DNA of 64,000 nucleotides, taken from the NCBI GenBank assembly GCA_951812625.1, contig CATOSP010000003.1, positions 181,335 to 245,334 of the forward strand. The letters are read 5' to 3'. The position numbers were made by a program, and so were the translations under genes. Each line of letters opens with the position of its first letter. Position 1 is the first letter of the stretch. The notes under the pieces were generated by a model. The model had not been told where the DNA came from. It saw only the letters and a list, made by a program, of their open reading frames with translations, and ran no database searches. This document shows positions 8,855 through 18,072 of this stretch, in pieces. The DNA is from an uncultured Dehalococcoidia bacterium. GTDB lineage: Bacteria > Chloroflexota > Dehalococcoidia > Lucifugimonadales > UBA3495.

Positions 8855-9742
8855 ATGAAGGTAGGAGTGGTGTTCCCCCAGACCGAAATAGGCTCCGACC
8901 CGGGAGCGGTGCGTGACTACGTGCAGGCCGCTGAAGACCTTGGCTACAGTCACCTGATTGTCTACGACCACGTGCTCGGCGCGGACACCCGGCATCATCC
9001 CGGCTGGAGCGGTGGCTACACTTCCAATGACATGTTCCATGAGCCCTTCGTGGTCTTCGGTTACATGGCCGCCGTCTCCACCACCCTGGAACTCGTAACC
9101 GCAATCCTCATCCTGGGGCAGCGTCAGACCGCGTTGGTTGCCAAGCAGGCGGCGGAGGTCGACGTGCTGAGTGGAGGGCGGCTGCGCCTGGGAGTTGGCG
9201 TCGGCTGGAACCACGTGGAATACGAGGCGTTGGGAGAGGACTTCCATACCAGGGGCCGCCGCAGCCCGGAGCAGATCGAGTTGCTGCGCGCCCTGTGGAC
9301 CCAGGACGTGATCAACTTTGAAGGCCGGTGGAACAGGGTAACCCATGCCGGCATCAACCCCCTTCCGGTGCAGCGGCCCATACCCATCTGGCTGGGCGCC
9401 GGGGCCAGGGCGAACCCGGTTCCCCCGGACCGGGTGCTGCGCCGGGTGGGCCGGTTGGCCGATGGATGGTTTCCCCAGTTCTCTCCCGGTGAAGACGGCC
9501 GGGAGGCCATCGCCAAAGTGCGTCAATTCGCTCAGGACGCCGGTCGTGATCCCGACACCATCGGCATGGAACCCCGGATCAACCTGGGGGACGGCAACGC
9601 CGAGTTCTGGGCTGACCGCGCCAGGGAATGGGCAGGCATGGGCGCGACTCACATCTCGGTCAACACCATGCGGGCCGGGTTGAGCGGCCCGCAACAGCAT
9701 ATCGACGCCATTCAGCAGTTCGGTGAGGTCGTGAAGGGCTAA
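8855..9742 (+). CDS. LLM class flavin/F420-dependent oxidoreductase (2)
   Basis: 295 residues with a clear AGGAG ribosome site before ATG 8855. Family marks: MKVGVVFPQTEIG start, LGYSHLIVYDHV, ILILGQRQTALVAKQAAEVDVLSGGRL and the LGVGVGWNHVEYEALGEDF motif of the TIGR03619-like F420-dependent branch. Its stop overlaps the stop of the convergent alpha/beta hydrolase by four bases (CTAA at 9739-9742). It probably works with the LLM protein just upstream; substrate not determinable. Confidence 0.92.
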   Translation: MKVGVVFPQTEIGSDPGAVRDYVQAAEDLGYSHLIVYDHVLGADTRHHPGWSGGYTSNDMFHEPFVVFGYMAAVSTTLELVTAILILGQRQTALVAKQAAEVDVLSGGRLRLGVGVGWNHVEYEALGEDFHTRGRRSPEQIELLRALWTQDVINFEGRWNRVTHAGINPLPVQRPIPIWLGAGARANPVPPDRVLRRVGRLADGWFPQFSPGEDGREAIAKVRQFAQDAGRDPDTIGMEPRINLGDGNAEFWADRAREWAGMGATHISVNTMRAGLSGPQQHIDAIQQFGEVVKG

Positions 9743-10557
9743 CCGCCTGCTTCCACCCCGGCCAGGAAGTTCAGGACACGCTCTGCGTACTTCTCCGGCT
9801 CTTCCGAGTGAGGGCGCACCTCCGCCCACCGGCAATTGGGCACCAGTCGGTGGACCGTCTCCGCCAGCCGCCGTGGGTGAACATCGTTGTTGCCGGGCAT
9901 CACCATGGCCGGTACCTGGATGCCCTTCAGCGCCTTCTCGGTCATACCCAGGGTCAGGTATGGCCCGTCGAACAGGGCGTTGATCGTGTCCCGCATCACC
10001 TGTACGAAGTCCTCCGTTGGCATGGCCTGCAGAGTTTTCCTGTACTCGGGGTCTGTCTGGGCGATCTCCGGGCTGAAAGGTGAGAAGCGGTCGTCAGGGT
10101 CGAAGGCGTCCACCACCGCGGCTATGCCATGGTTCTCCGCCATGTCCATGCTCTTGAACAGCTTCCCGACCAGGTACCCGTCGCAGATGGTCCCTCCGGC
10201 GATGTTGGAGGGAAAGATGGCGCGCACCCGTTCCGGCCGCCGGGAGGCGCAGGTCAGGGAAATCGCCGCCCCGAACGAACCGCCGCCGAGGTATGCCTGC
10301 TCTATCCCAAGTGTGTCCATCAGCCCGAACACGTCATCGCAGACCATGTCCCATGTCTGTACCGCCAGCGGGCTGCGGGACTTGCCTCCAAAGCGGCGGT
10401 CATACACCACCACCCGGTGCTCCTGTGACAGTGCCTCGACCACCGGCTGGTAGCTGCTGGCAGCCCCCTGGAGCCCCCCCGGTGAAAGGATAATCGGCGG
10501 CCCGCTGCCGGACTCCTCGTAATGAATCTCGGCCCCATTTACTCTCGCAGTAGCCAT
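9739..10557 (-). CDS. Alpha/beta hydrolase, serine nucleophile
   Basis: 272 residues from ATG 10557, supported by GGGAGG about 8 bases upstream; the open frame extends 37 codons further but without sense. The nucleophile elbow GGGSFG gives Ser94, the oxyanion strand is LSPGGLQ, PGNNDVHP carries the acid and RPHSEEPEKY the late His. Small esterase/lactonase or C-C hydrolase type, cytoplasmic. It converges on the LLM gene with a 4-base stop overlap and diverges from the next LLM gene, fitting the surrounding degradative cluster. Confidence 0.88.
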   Translation of the reverse strand: MATARVNGAEIHYEESGSGPPIILSPGGLQGAASSYQPVVEALSQEHRVVVYDRRFGGKSRSPLAVQTWDMVCDDVFGLMDTLGIEQAYLGGGSFGAAISLTCASRRPERVRAIFPSNIAGGTICDGYLVGKLFKSMDMAENHGIAAVVDAFDPDDRFSPFSPEIAQTDPEYRKTLQAMPTEDFVQVMRDTINALFDGPYLTLGMTEKALKGIQVPAMVMPGNNDVHPRRLAETVHRLVPNCRWAEVRPHSEEPEKYAERVLNFLAGVEAGG

Positions 10558-10769
10558 CAATCGACCTCCCGGAAAGTATGTCTGGATCCACATGGATTGT
10601 GCCACAGGAAGCGATGCGTGGGAAATCTGAGCGCTCCCGGCTCGCCAGAGTGCCAACGAGACAGCCACGGGTAGTCGCCATCGAGGCCGCCATGCGCTGC
10701 TATGCTATCATCCGGATGGCGCTTGCTTGGGCGGCGCGCCCCGATTCTGGCTCCCCGGAGTTTTACACC

Positions 10770-11825
10770 ATGCGGTTTGGTCATTTCTTCTACCCGATGA
10801 AGTTCGACGACTCCCGCGACGCGGAGGAGGTCCAGGAGTGCCTCCGAGAGGCCGAGTTGGTCGAAGCCCTGGGGTTCGATGCTATCTGGATTGCCGAGCA
10901 TTACTTCACCGGGGAGTGCGTCTACGGCGATCCTCTCGTCTTTGCCAGCGCCGTGGCTGTCAAGACCAGCAGGATAGAGATCGGGTTCGGAATCCTGGAG
11001 CTTCCGCTCCACCAACCCGTCCGGGTCGCAATGCAGACCGCCCTGTTGGACAACCTCTGCCGGGGAAGGCTGATCGTAGGCACGGCCAAGGGCTCCAACT
11101 ACAACGCCTTCGAATACATCGGGTTCGGCACCGATCCCCAGTTGGGGGCGGAACAGATGGAGGAGGCCGAGGAACTCTTGGTGAAGGCCTGGACCACCGA
11201 CAACGTGGTATTCGAAGGAAAGCACTACCGGGCAGCGTTTCCCTCGGTCCGGCCCCGGCCCTTCCAGAAGCCGCACCCCAGGTTGGCCCGGGCCTGCATC
11301 AACCGGGAGTCGATCATCGAAATGGCCCGTATCGGCCGGCCCATCTTGATTCGAGGCCGCTCCACCAACTCCACCGCGGCGGACATCAGGCTCTACCGGG
11401 ACACCATGTCCGAAGCAGGGTTCGGTGAGGCCGCCATTGAGCGAAACCTGGACCAGGTATGGGTCTGGCGCGAGATGCACCTGGCCGAAACAGACGAAGA
11501 GGCGCTCAACGAATTCTTGCCCGCCCAGTATGAGGCATTCACCAGGATACAGGCGTACCGGGACCGTTGGAATCCCGCCGAGTTTCCCATGTCCCGTCAG
11601 GCGCCGCCCATGGGACCCGAAGGCTATGCCTCAGTCCCTGACCCGGACGCCCCGGAAAGCCTTGTCGGCAGCCCCAGGCGGGTAGCTGAGCAACTCACCC
11701 AGATGCGGGATGCGGGCATCCGCAACCTCATGCTTACCAACCGCGGCCTTATGCCTCCGGAAAAGACCGAGGCTTCGCTCAGGCTGCTTGCAGAGAAGGT
11801 AATGCCCAGGTTTCAAGCTGGCTAA
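10770..11825 (+). CDS. LLM class flavin-dependent oxidoreductase (3)
   Basis: 351 residues from ATG 10770 (GGAG about 10 bases upstream). A longer in-frame extension to 10578 overlaps the divergent promoter and has no family sequence. It shows the luciferase-like layout: MRFGHFFYPMKFDD, EALGFDAIWIAEHYF (the His of the active site), GFGILELPLHQPVRVAMQ, and a GTAKGSNYNAFEYIGFG loop. It belongs to the longer luciferase/alkanal-monooxygenase-like branch. Function as flavin monooxygenase is inferred. Confidence 0.9.
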   Translation: MRFGHFFYPMKFDDSRDAEEVQECLREAELVEALGFDAIWIAEHYFTGECVYGDPLVFASAVAVKTSRIEIGFGILELPLHQPVRVAMQTALLDNLCRGRLIVGTAKGSNYNAFEYIGFGTDPQLGAEQMEEAEELLVKAWTTDNVVFEGKHYRAAFPSVRPRPFQKPHPRLARACINRESIIEMARIGRPILIRGRSTNSTAADIRLYRDTMSEAGFGEAAIERNLDQVWVWREMHLAETDEEALNEFLPAQYEAFTRIQAYRDRWNPAEFPMSRQAPPMGPEGYASVPDPDAPESLVGSPRRVAEQLTQMRDAGIRNLMLTNRGLMPPEKTEASLRLLAEKVMPRFQAG

Positions 11826-12080
11826 AGCCCCAGCCGAGATTCTCGGCAGATATTGGCAGTCTTCGGGACTCCCCTCGTAGCCTGGGATAGCGCCGAATAT
11901 TGCCCATTCACCTGCCGGTCTTCTTCTCCAAGGCTTCCGTCACGGCCATGTTGGTAGCGAACAATGCGGCGTCCACCGCGTTGATAACGGTGATGTGAAG
12001 GGCAGCGTGAGTAGCCACTCAGGCCGGCCTGATGGCAAGAGAATTCCTGGCGATCCCTAGCCATCCGGGGGGGTGACAGG

Positions 12081-13340
12081 TCAGGGAGCGGGCTCCAGTT
12101 TGTCCACCTGGCGGTACTTTCCATCGTTGCCCAGGACGGTGACAAACACGGCATCGGACCCCTGGTTGTCGCCGGGTCCGTACTGGAGAGGAAATCCGTC
12201 TATGTCGATGCTCTCCGCGTCGCGGATTGCGTCGAGAAAACAGTCCTGGTCGGCCTGGCGTCCGCAATCTTCCAGCCCCGCAATGGCCAACCGTCCGGCA
12301 AGATATCCTTCCAGGGATACGAAACTCGGCTCCGCTTCGGGGTCGAACGTTCCCAGGGCGGCCTGGTACCTGGCCACCACGGGTACGGCCTCATCCTCGG
12401 GGACGGGGACTACCTGGGTAACGTACACGCCTTCGCCGTCTGCCCCGAGTTCCCGTGCGAGCGCTTCGCCGCCCACAAATGAGATCGCCATGAATTCCGG
12501 GTCTGCTTCCTGGCGCACTGCAACGATCGTTTTGGCTACCGGCGCATAGGCCCCGATCATGATGACCGCCTCTGGATCGGCCTCTACGATGTGGAAGACG
12601 GCTGCGGTAACCGCGCCGGTGTTGCGCGTGTAGAACCCGGTAGACACCGGTTTCAGTCCGCGCCGTTCCAGCGCCCGGGTCGTCCCCTCCAGTCCCGCCT
12701 GGCCGAAGAGATCGTTCTGGAAGAACACGGCAACCCGCGTTACCCCCAGGTCTTCGGTGAGGCGCGCAACCATCTCCTCGGTTTCCTGGAAGTACGATGC
12801 CCGCAGGTTCAGGACATTGTCCAGTTCTGGACCGCGCAGAAACTCCGCGCCGGTGAACGGAGCGAGAAACGGTATACCCGCTGAGTTTGCCGAAAGAAAC
12901 GCGGCGCGGGAAGTCGGCGTCCCGACCGCCCCAATCAACGCGAATACCTTGTGCTCGTAGATCAGCAGTTGCGTATTGGCCATTGCGGCGTCCGATTCAT
13001 ACCCGTCGTCCAGGGATTCAAGCTCCAGACGGCGACCATGCACGCCGCCGGTCTGGTTCACTTCGTGAAATGCCGCAAGTATCCCGAGCCGCATATCGTT
13101 GCCCAGCCGTTGCGTCGGCCCGCTCAATGCAGCCGACTGCCCGAACAGGATGCGGTCGTCGAACACTCCCTGGGCGTTCCCGCCAGTGGACGTCGATTGG
13201 TCCGCCGGGGATTGTTGATTTCCAGCGGAATTATCAGGGGCGGGTTGCTGGACGCCCCCACACGCAATGCCCGTTGCCTGCGCCGCCAACAATATGATCA
13301 CGGCGCAGGCAACGGCTCCCACTCCCAATCTGTTCATCAT
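12081..13340 (-). CDS. ABC transporter substrate-binding lipoprotein, branched-chain amino acid type
   Basis: 419 residues from ATG 13340 with a GGGGTG-type ribosome site. N-terminal hydrophobic signal (about 5-25) ends in GIACGG, an imperfect lipobox, followed by a Gln/Ser/Gly-rich linker; the mature part is a Peripla_BP_6 (LivJ-like) domain starting at ILFGQSAALSGPTQRLG. The GAVGTPTSRA and AVFFQNDLFGQAGLEG segments are characteristic. No permease or ATPase genes are adjacent, so it is an orphan binding protein or is served by a transporter elsewhere. The 255 bases between it and the LLM gene hold nothing I can name. Confidence 0.9.
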   Translation of the reverse strand: MMNRLGVGAVACAVIILLAAQATGIACGGVQQPAPDNSAGNQQSPADQSTSTGGNAQGVFDDRILFGQSAALSGPTQRLGNDMRLGILAAFHEVNQTGGVHGRRLELESLDDGYESDAAMANTQLLIYEHKVFALIGAVGTPTSRAAFLSANSAGIPFLAPFTGAEFLRGPELDNVLNLRASYFQETEEMVARLTEDLGVTRVAVFFQNDLFGQAGLEGTTRALERRGLKPVSTGFYTRNTGAVTAAVFHIVEADPEAVIMIGAYAPVAKTIVAVRQEADPEFMAISFVGGEALARELGADGEGVYVTQVVPVPEDEAVPVVARYQAALGTFDPEAEPSFVSLEGYLAGRLAIAGLEDCGRQADQDCFLDAIRDAESIDIDGFPLQYGPGDNQGSDAVFVTVLGNDGKYRQVDKLEPAP

Positions 13341-13465
13341 CGTCGTCACCCCGGCTGATGCAGATGCATCGGATAGCATACAACACCCGGCACACGGAAC
13401 GCTCAGTATGGTCTATCCTGGTTTCATTGGCCCGGGGAATCTCAAATCCCCTCTGAAGAGACCCT

Positions 13466-14299
13466 TCAGAGCTTCGCCAGTTTCTGGACTCGCTGGTTGG
13501 CGGTGTCAATGCCGTAGATGCTGCCCTCGGAGTCAGTGTAGACCTGGTGCGCTCCCTCGAACGTCCGGCCTCGTGCCAGCAGTTCGCCGTCAAGGGTGAA
13601 TATGCTGATGCGGGGGATCTGGTCGGTAACGTAGACCACCTGGTTGGCGTCAATGTGGACGCCCATGGGGCATTTGAAATCGGTCCACTCGGCCTGGAAT
13701 TCGCCATCTGCCGTGAACACCTGCACCCGGTGGTTCTCACGGTCAGCCACGTAGACCCGGCCGTCCTGGGATGCGCGGACGCTGTGGGGCACCCGGAACT
13801 GGCCGGGGCCGCTGCCTGGGCTGCCGAAACTGCTGATGTAATCTCCTGCGGCGCTGAAACGGTGAACGCTGGAGTTTCCGTAACCGTCGGCAACGTACAG
13901 CTCCCCCGATGGGGCCACGCAAACGTCTGCCGGGTGGTTGAACGGCGCCTGCATCGCCGCCCGGTCCCGAGTTCCCAGGGACCGTTGCAAATTGCCGCCA
14001 GTGTCGTAGAGCAGCACCTGGTGGGCGTCGCGGTCGGTGAGATAGACGGTGTCGTCGGGGCCGACGTGGATGTGATGTGCGTCCATGGGGACTCCGTTCC
14101 GGCGTTCCCAGGGTTCCAGGAAATGCCCGTTCCGGTCGAACACCAGGACGGGTGGTCCCTGCCGCTGGTACACGTACACCCGGTCCATGGAGTCAACGGC
14201 CACGCCGCTTGGCCCCTGCAGGGATATACCGCTCGGCATCTGGGCCCATCCCGGTTGGTATTCGTACCTGAAATCGCCTGCTCCTATGGTTGCTGCCAT
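13466..14299 (-). CDS. NHL-repeat six-bladed beta-propeller protein
   Basis: 277 residues behind GGGAGG and ATG 14299. No signal peptide is evident. Repeated NHL units appear: PSGVAVDSMDRVYV, HHIHVGPDDTVYLTDRDAHQVLLYD, NHPADVCVAPSGELYVADGYGNSSVHRF, PHSVRASQDGRVYVADRENHRVQVF. The fold resembles peptidyl-hydroxyglycine lyase and lactonase-like propellers. Binding or hydrolysis of a small lactone or peptide is possible, but catalytic residues cannot be assigned. Confidence 0.88.
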   Translation of the reverse strand: MAATIGAGDFRYEYQPGWAQMPSGISLQGPSGVAVDSMDRVYVYQRQGPPVLVFDRNGHFLEPWERRNGVPMDAHHIHVGPDDTVYLTDRDAHQVLLYDTGGNLQRSLGTRDRAAMQAPFNHPADVCVAPSGELYVADGYGNSSVHRFSAAGDYISSFGSPGSGPGQFRVPHSVRASQDGRVYVADRENHRVQVFTADGEFQAEWTDFKCPMGVHIDANQVVYVTDQIPRISIFTLDGELLARGRTFEGAHQVYTDSEGSIYGIDTANQRVQKLAKL

Positions 14300-14387
14300 G
14301 GTGTCCTCCCGCCTGGACAGATTCCCCTTCGCTAGCCGCCGCCGCTACGCTCCTGGCCTTGAGCTTGGAACTAAGCCTGGAACAAGG

Positions 14388-14413
14388 AGGGGCCGGTCTC
14401 CAGACCGGCCCCT
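14388..14413 (-). terminator. Hairpin after the CMD gene
   Basis: A perfect 12-base inverted repeat (arms 14388-14399 and 14402-14413, two-base centre) lies between the CMD stop and the NHL start on the minus strand. The T-tract after it is poor (CCTTGTTCC), so termination may be partial. It suggests the two genes are not a tight operon. Confidence 0.5.
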
Positions 14414-14439
14414 GAAATCCCCTGCACTCGGCAGTCCCC

Positions 14440-15225
14440 TCACGCGCTGGTGAAAATCTCGTTTGCGATGTCCATAGCACCCCGGGCGAACGGTATCCCG
14501 GCGTACAGCGTCATGTGACCGAACACCTCGATGACCTGGTCCTTCGTAAACCCGATGTTCAGCGCGCCACGGATGTGGCTCCGCAGGGGACCCTCGCGTC
14601 CCAGCGCCGCTAGGCACGTCATTGTGCACAGGCAACGGCTGGGGAGGTCAAGCCCCGGCCGGGTCCAGGTCGCGCCCCAGTAGTATTCTCCGGTAGTACG
14701 CCCCAACTCCCTCTCGGCTTCCGTCGGCGGAGCCGGCCGCGCTGAGGATGTTGTCCCCATGTAGCTGCGCCGGAACTCGTCGCCCCGCTGGAACAGGCTG
14801 TCGGGGTCTTCGCTGGAATCGTGGATCCGGGCTGGCGTGAAGTTTATCCCGCGCTCCTCGAAGACCTCTTTGCACAGGGTCAGCGCCTGGATTCCCGCAG
14901 GGGCGCCACCGTACCAGGTGTCGTGAATGATCAGCTCCACGACCTGTTCCGGCGTCAGTCCGATGTTCAGCGCGTTGCCCAGGTGCCGCTTCAACTGCAC
15001 CTCGCGGTTCATAACGATGAGGCACGACAGCGTGATCATCTCACGCTGCACCGGCGTCAGCGCGGGACGCTTCCAAATCGTGCCGAACAGCGCCTCCCCG
15101 AGTATCCTTTCCAGGTCCGGTGCAATATCCCACGCCCCCGGCGACGACCCGCCGGTGATTTGCCCGCCGCCAAACATCCTCCGCGTTTCCTGTCCGCGTT
15201 CGTAACGGTCGTCCAGTTCACTCAT
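14440..15225 (-). CDS. Two-domain carboxymuconolactone decarboxylase (CMD) family protein
   Basis: 261 residues; GGAGG precedes ATG 15225. Two copies of the AhpD/CMD helical domain are fused. The first (about 30-120) contains REMITLSCLIVMNREVQLKRHLGNALNIGLTPEQVVELI; the second (about 160-261) contains RCLCTMTCLAALGREGPLRSHIRGALNIGFTKDQVIEV. A redox C-x-x-C as in AhpD is absent (CLCTMTC lies elsewhere), favouring a decarboxylase/isomerase-type role over peroxidase reduction. Common in aromatic and lactone catabolism; exact substrate unknown. Confidence 0.9.
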   Translation of the reverse strand: MSELDDRYERGQETRRMFGGGQITGGSSPGAWDIAPDLERILGEALFGTIWKRPALTPVQREMITLSCLIVMNREVQLKRHLGNALNIGLTPEQVVELIIHDTWYGGAPAGIQALTLCKEVFEERGINFTPARIHDSSEDPDSLFQRGDEFRRSYMGTTSSARPAPPTEAERELGRTTGEYYWGATWTRPGLDLPSRCLCTMTCLAALGREGPLRSHIRGALNIGFTKDQVIEVFGHMTLYAGIPFARGAMDIANEIFTSA

Positions 15226-15535
15226 GGCGTGCCTCCATAGTGTGGGCCGGATTCAGAACGTCGACAGTGTACGGCGGCATCCCGACGTGCGCAACCTTCC
15301 CATCTGGACCTGCGGGGCTATCCCCGGGTTGTTGACTCCAACCCATTGCGATAACTGTACATTTGTGGGCTTGGAACAGAGCATGTCCCTCGGGAAGTGA
15401 AAATACGGACGGTGGAGCGGTTGCAAGAACGGATACGACGAATGAACGGGTGCGGAGATGGTGCAACCGTGCAGGCAGGACACGATTCCTCAGTCCCCGC
15501 GGCACATTTGCCAAGGCCATATACACGCCAGGTCG
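15226..15535. other. Intergenic region upstream of the CMD gene
   Basis: About 310 bases between two minus-strand genes. It must hold the CMD promoter. Small open frames here are not supported by ribosome sites or protein-like composition. Nothing specific recognised. Confidence 0.4.
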
Positions 15536-17605
15536 CTACTTCTCGTACCAGCCCGACCCGAATATCAGTCCGTCATGCCGTACGGCCCATGCGTGCTTTT
15601 GCTCATCTTCTCCCGATTCGGGATTGAGATACGTGTAATCGACCCATAGTCCCGATTCAGTAATGTCGTCCACGTCGCCGTAATCAGACCCCTTGTCTTG
15701 CCCCAGGGCCTCCGGGTCATGGTGGGCTATCACGGAACCATCTTCATCCAGGATGAACACGTACCATTGCCCGTCCACGCTTTCTTTGGTGCTGTAGTAG
15801 GCAATGGTATCCTCCATCCCCACAGTGTTATAGAGGTTGATGGCCTGCTGCACGAAGGCCATGGTGTAGGCAGGGGCGTCGGACTTGCCGGGCCCACGCT
15901 CGTACCAGCCGGACCCGAAGGTCAGACCGTCGTGGATGACCATCCAGGAATGTTTTGTCTCCACGCCCCCGGAGGCGGGATTGGGGAATGTGTAGTCGAA
16001 CCATGCGCCGTCCTCTTCGGCAGCCGCAGCCACTGCGGACCCGGCGGGGTAGCCGTTGGGCCCCAGGATTTCGGAGGCGTGTTTGCCCACCAGGTCCGGG
16101 TTTCCGGCGTGGGCTATCATGGTCCTGTCCTCATCCATGATGAACATGTACCACTGCCCGTCCACGCTCTCTTCGGTGTTGTAGTACGCGATGGTCTCAT
16201 CCAACCCCACAGTGTTGTAGAGGTTGATGGCCTGTTGCACGAAGGTAATGGTGTAAGCAGGGGCGTCGGACTTGCCGGGCCCGCGCTCATACCAGCCGGA
16301 CCCGAAGGTCAGACCGTCGTGGATGACCATCCAGGAATGTTTTGTCTCCACGCCCCCGGAGGCGGGATTGGGGAATGTGTAGTCGAACCATGCGCCGTCC
16401 TCTTCGGCAGCCGCAGCCACTGCGGACCCGGCGGGGTAGCCGTTGGGCCCCAGGATTTCGGAGGCGTGTTTGCCCACCAGGTCCGGGTTTCCGGCGTGGG
16501 CTATCATGGTCCTGTCCTCATCCATGATGAACATGTACCACTGCCCGTCCACGCTCTCTTCGGTGTTGTAGTACGCGATGGTCTCATCCAACCCCACAGT
16601 GTTGTAGAGGTTGATGGCCTGTTGCACGAAGGTAATGGTGTAAGCAGGGGCGTCGGACTTGCCGGGCCCGCGCTCATACCAGCCGGACCCGAAGGTCAGA
16701 CCGTCGTGGATGACCATCCAGGAATGTTTTGTCTCCACGCCCCCGGAGGCGGGATTGGGGAATGTGTAGTCGAACCATGCGCCGTCCTCTTCGGCAGCCG
16801 CAGCCACTGCGGACCCGGCGGGGTAGCCGTTGGGCCCCAGGATTTCGGAGGCGTGTTTGCCCACCAGGTCGGGGTTGCCGGCGTGGGCTATCATGGTCCT
16901 GTCCTCATCGTAAATGAAGACGTACCACTGGCCGTCCACGCTCTCTTTGGTGTTGTAGTAGGCCACGGTCGCATCCAACCCGTTCGATTCGTACCGGCTG
17001 ATGGCGTCCCTCACCAGGAACTGAGTATATTCTGCGGGACTGGACTTGAGGGGAGCCGACGCCATGGCCATACCTGTGGTTGGCTGTCCGGAGGCAGATT
17101 GACTGGCGTCGATCCTCGCATCTGCGATGGTGTCCATGATGCTGGAGAGCACCACGATGCCCTCCAGCAATTCCAAGGTCTGGGCCGTTTCCGGGTCACC
17201 CGAGGCCGATCCAATCGCCTCGAAAACCCGGTGTATTTCCCGGTCCAGGCTGCCCAAACGTTCCTTGAACGCCGGATTCCGGGTGGCGTTGATGATTCCG
17301 TGAATGGTGTTGTCAAGCCGTTCTGAGTCTGCCGCCCTGGCGTGTACCAGCCCGGCCTCGAACTCGCTCTGCAATTGTTCGATCAGTGGCGCAAAGTCAT
17401 CCACATCCGGGGAAGCAGCTTCACCCGCAAGGCCGGGAGGCCCGGCTGGTCCCGCAGCTCCTTCCGGCCCCGCCGGTCCCGCAATTCCGGCTGGACCTTG
17501 TGACCCGGGAGGCCCCTGCTCACCCGTAGGGCCGGAACTTCCCTGGCAGGCAGCCATTGACAGGATAAGGGCGATAATCGGGATCGCTGTGATGAGCAGG
17601 CGCAT
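15536..17605 (-). CDS. Lipoprotein with collagen-like stalk and four tandem Cache-type sensor modules
   Basis: 689 residues; GGAAG precedes ATG 17605. A signal peptide ends in SMAAC, placing the lipid-modified Cys at residue 20. A Gly-x-Y collagen-like stretch follows (about 24-63, [16 protein letters not shown]...), then a helical spacer (about 70-165). Four modules then follow, each opening with a helix like [13 protein letters not shown], then [27 protein letters not shown] and ending [14 protein letters not shown], the pattern of single Cache (sCache_2-like) ligand-binding domains. Modules 1-3 are nearly identical; the fourth diverges. With no transmembrane output domain it is probably an exported ligand-binding or adhesive surface protein. 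Confidence 0.88.
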   Translation of the reverse strand: MRLLITAIPIIALILSMAACQGSSGPTGEQGPPGSQGPAGIAGPAGPEGAAGPAGPPGLAGEAASPDVDDFAPLIEQLQSEFEAGLVHARAADSERLDNTIHGIINATRNPAFKERLGSLDREIHRVFEAIGSASGDPETAQTLELLEGIVVLSSIMDTIADARIDASQSASGQPTTGMAMASAPLKSSPAEYTQFLVRDAISRYESNGLDATVAYYNTKESVDGQWYVFIYDEDRTMIAHAGNPDLVGKHASEILGPNGYPAGSAVAAAAEEDGAWFDYTFPNPASGGVETKHSWMVIHDGLTFGSGWYERGPGKSDAPAYTITFVQQAINLYNTVGLDETIAYYNTEESVDGQWYMFIMDEDRTMIAHAGNPDLVGKHASEILGPNGYPAGSAVAAAAEEDGAWFDYTFPNPASGGVETKHSWMVIHDGLTFGSGWYERGPGKSDAPAYTITFVQQAINLYNTVGLDETIAYYNTEESVDGQWYMFIMDEDRTMIAHAGNPDLVGKHASEILGPNGYPAGSAVAAAAEEDGAWFDYTFPNPASGGVETKHSWMVIHDGLTFGSGWYERGPGKSDAPAYTMAFVQQAINLYNTVGMEDTIAYYSTKESVDGQWYVFILDEDGSVIAHHDPEALGQDKGSDYGDVDDITESGLWVDYTYLNPESGEDEQKHAWAVRHDGLIFGSGWYEK
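15850..16900 (-). repeat. Tandem 387-bp intragenic repeats encoding Cache modules
   Basis: Three consecutive copies with a period of exactly 387 bases (129 codons) run from about 15850 to 16900, with only a few base differences; the unit that starts near 16237 is essentially identical to the next. Codon-level identity, including third positions, means recent duplication or ongoing gene conversion. The copies are in frame, so copy number change would add or remove whole modules. Confidence 0.95.
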
Positions 17606-18072
17606 GTCGTATCTTCCGGTTTAAGTTATCAACGTCGCGGCTTTCCACCGCCTGTCGCAGTGGTATGTGCGATTGTCGTTACCGGGTAGAAGCTTACCGC
17701 AACCCTGTGGGGTTTATCAAATCGTCATATGTGAGGAAGTACACCAGAACTGGTATAAAGATACCTCATAAAATACCAACGGACTTATGACGGCAGTGTG
17801 GAAATTCAGGTGTTTCATCACCGGTCAAACCGCAATTCCCGCGAAAGACTGCTGTCGCCCCGACCGGTGACGGGAATCCATGGGCGTATGGGGGATCGTA
17901 CGGATATCAGCGGCCCCACCTTGCAGCGGCCACCCTTGTCAGTTCCGAAGCTTGACCCGCATTGCAAGGACGCTTATCATGCCCCGCGTTTCGGTTGACT
18001 TGGACTCGCTCCAGAACGCCGCTTGAAATTGCAAGCCCGGTCGCCGCGGTATCCTTGGTGAAAAGGTTGAAA
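17606..18072. other. Divergent intergenic region
   Basis: About 465 bases between two lipoprotein genes transcribed away from each other. Bases 17700-17790 are clearly AT-richer (GGTATAAAGATACC, CATAAAATACC) and are the likeliest promoter zone. No coding frame with a ribosome site was found. Confidence 0.4.

Noticed and set aside
15850..16900. Possible CRISPR-like array
   Set aside because: Repeats are 387 bases, directly abutting and in frame inside a gene; no short repeats with unique spacers and no cas genes.
15698..17326. 542-codon open frame on the plus strand with repeats
   Set aside because: Antisense shadow of the Cache-module lipoprotein; its repeats only mirror the 387-bp coding repeats.
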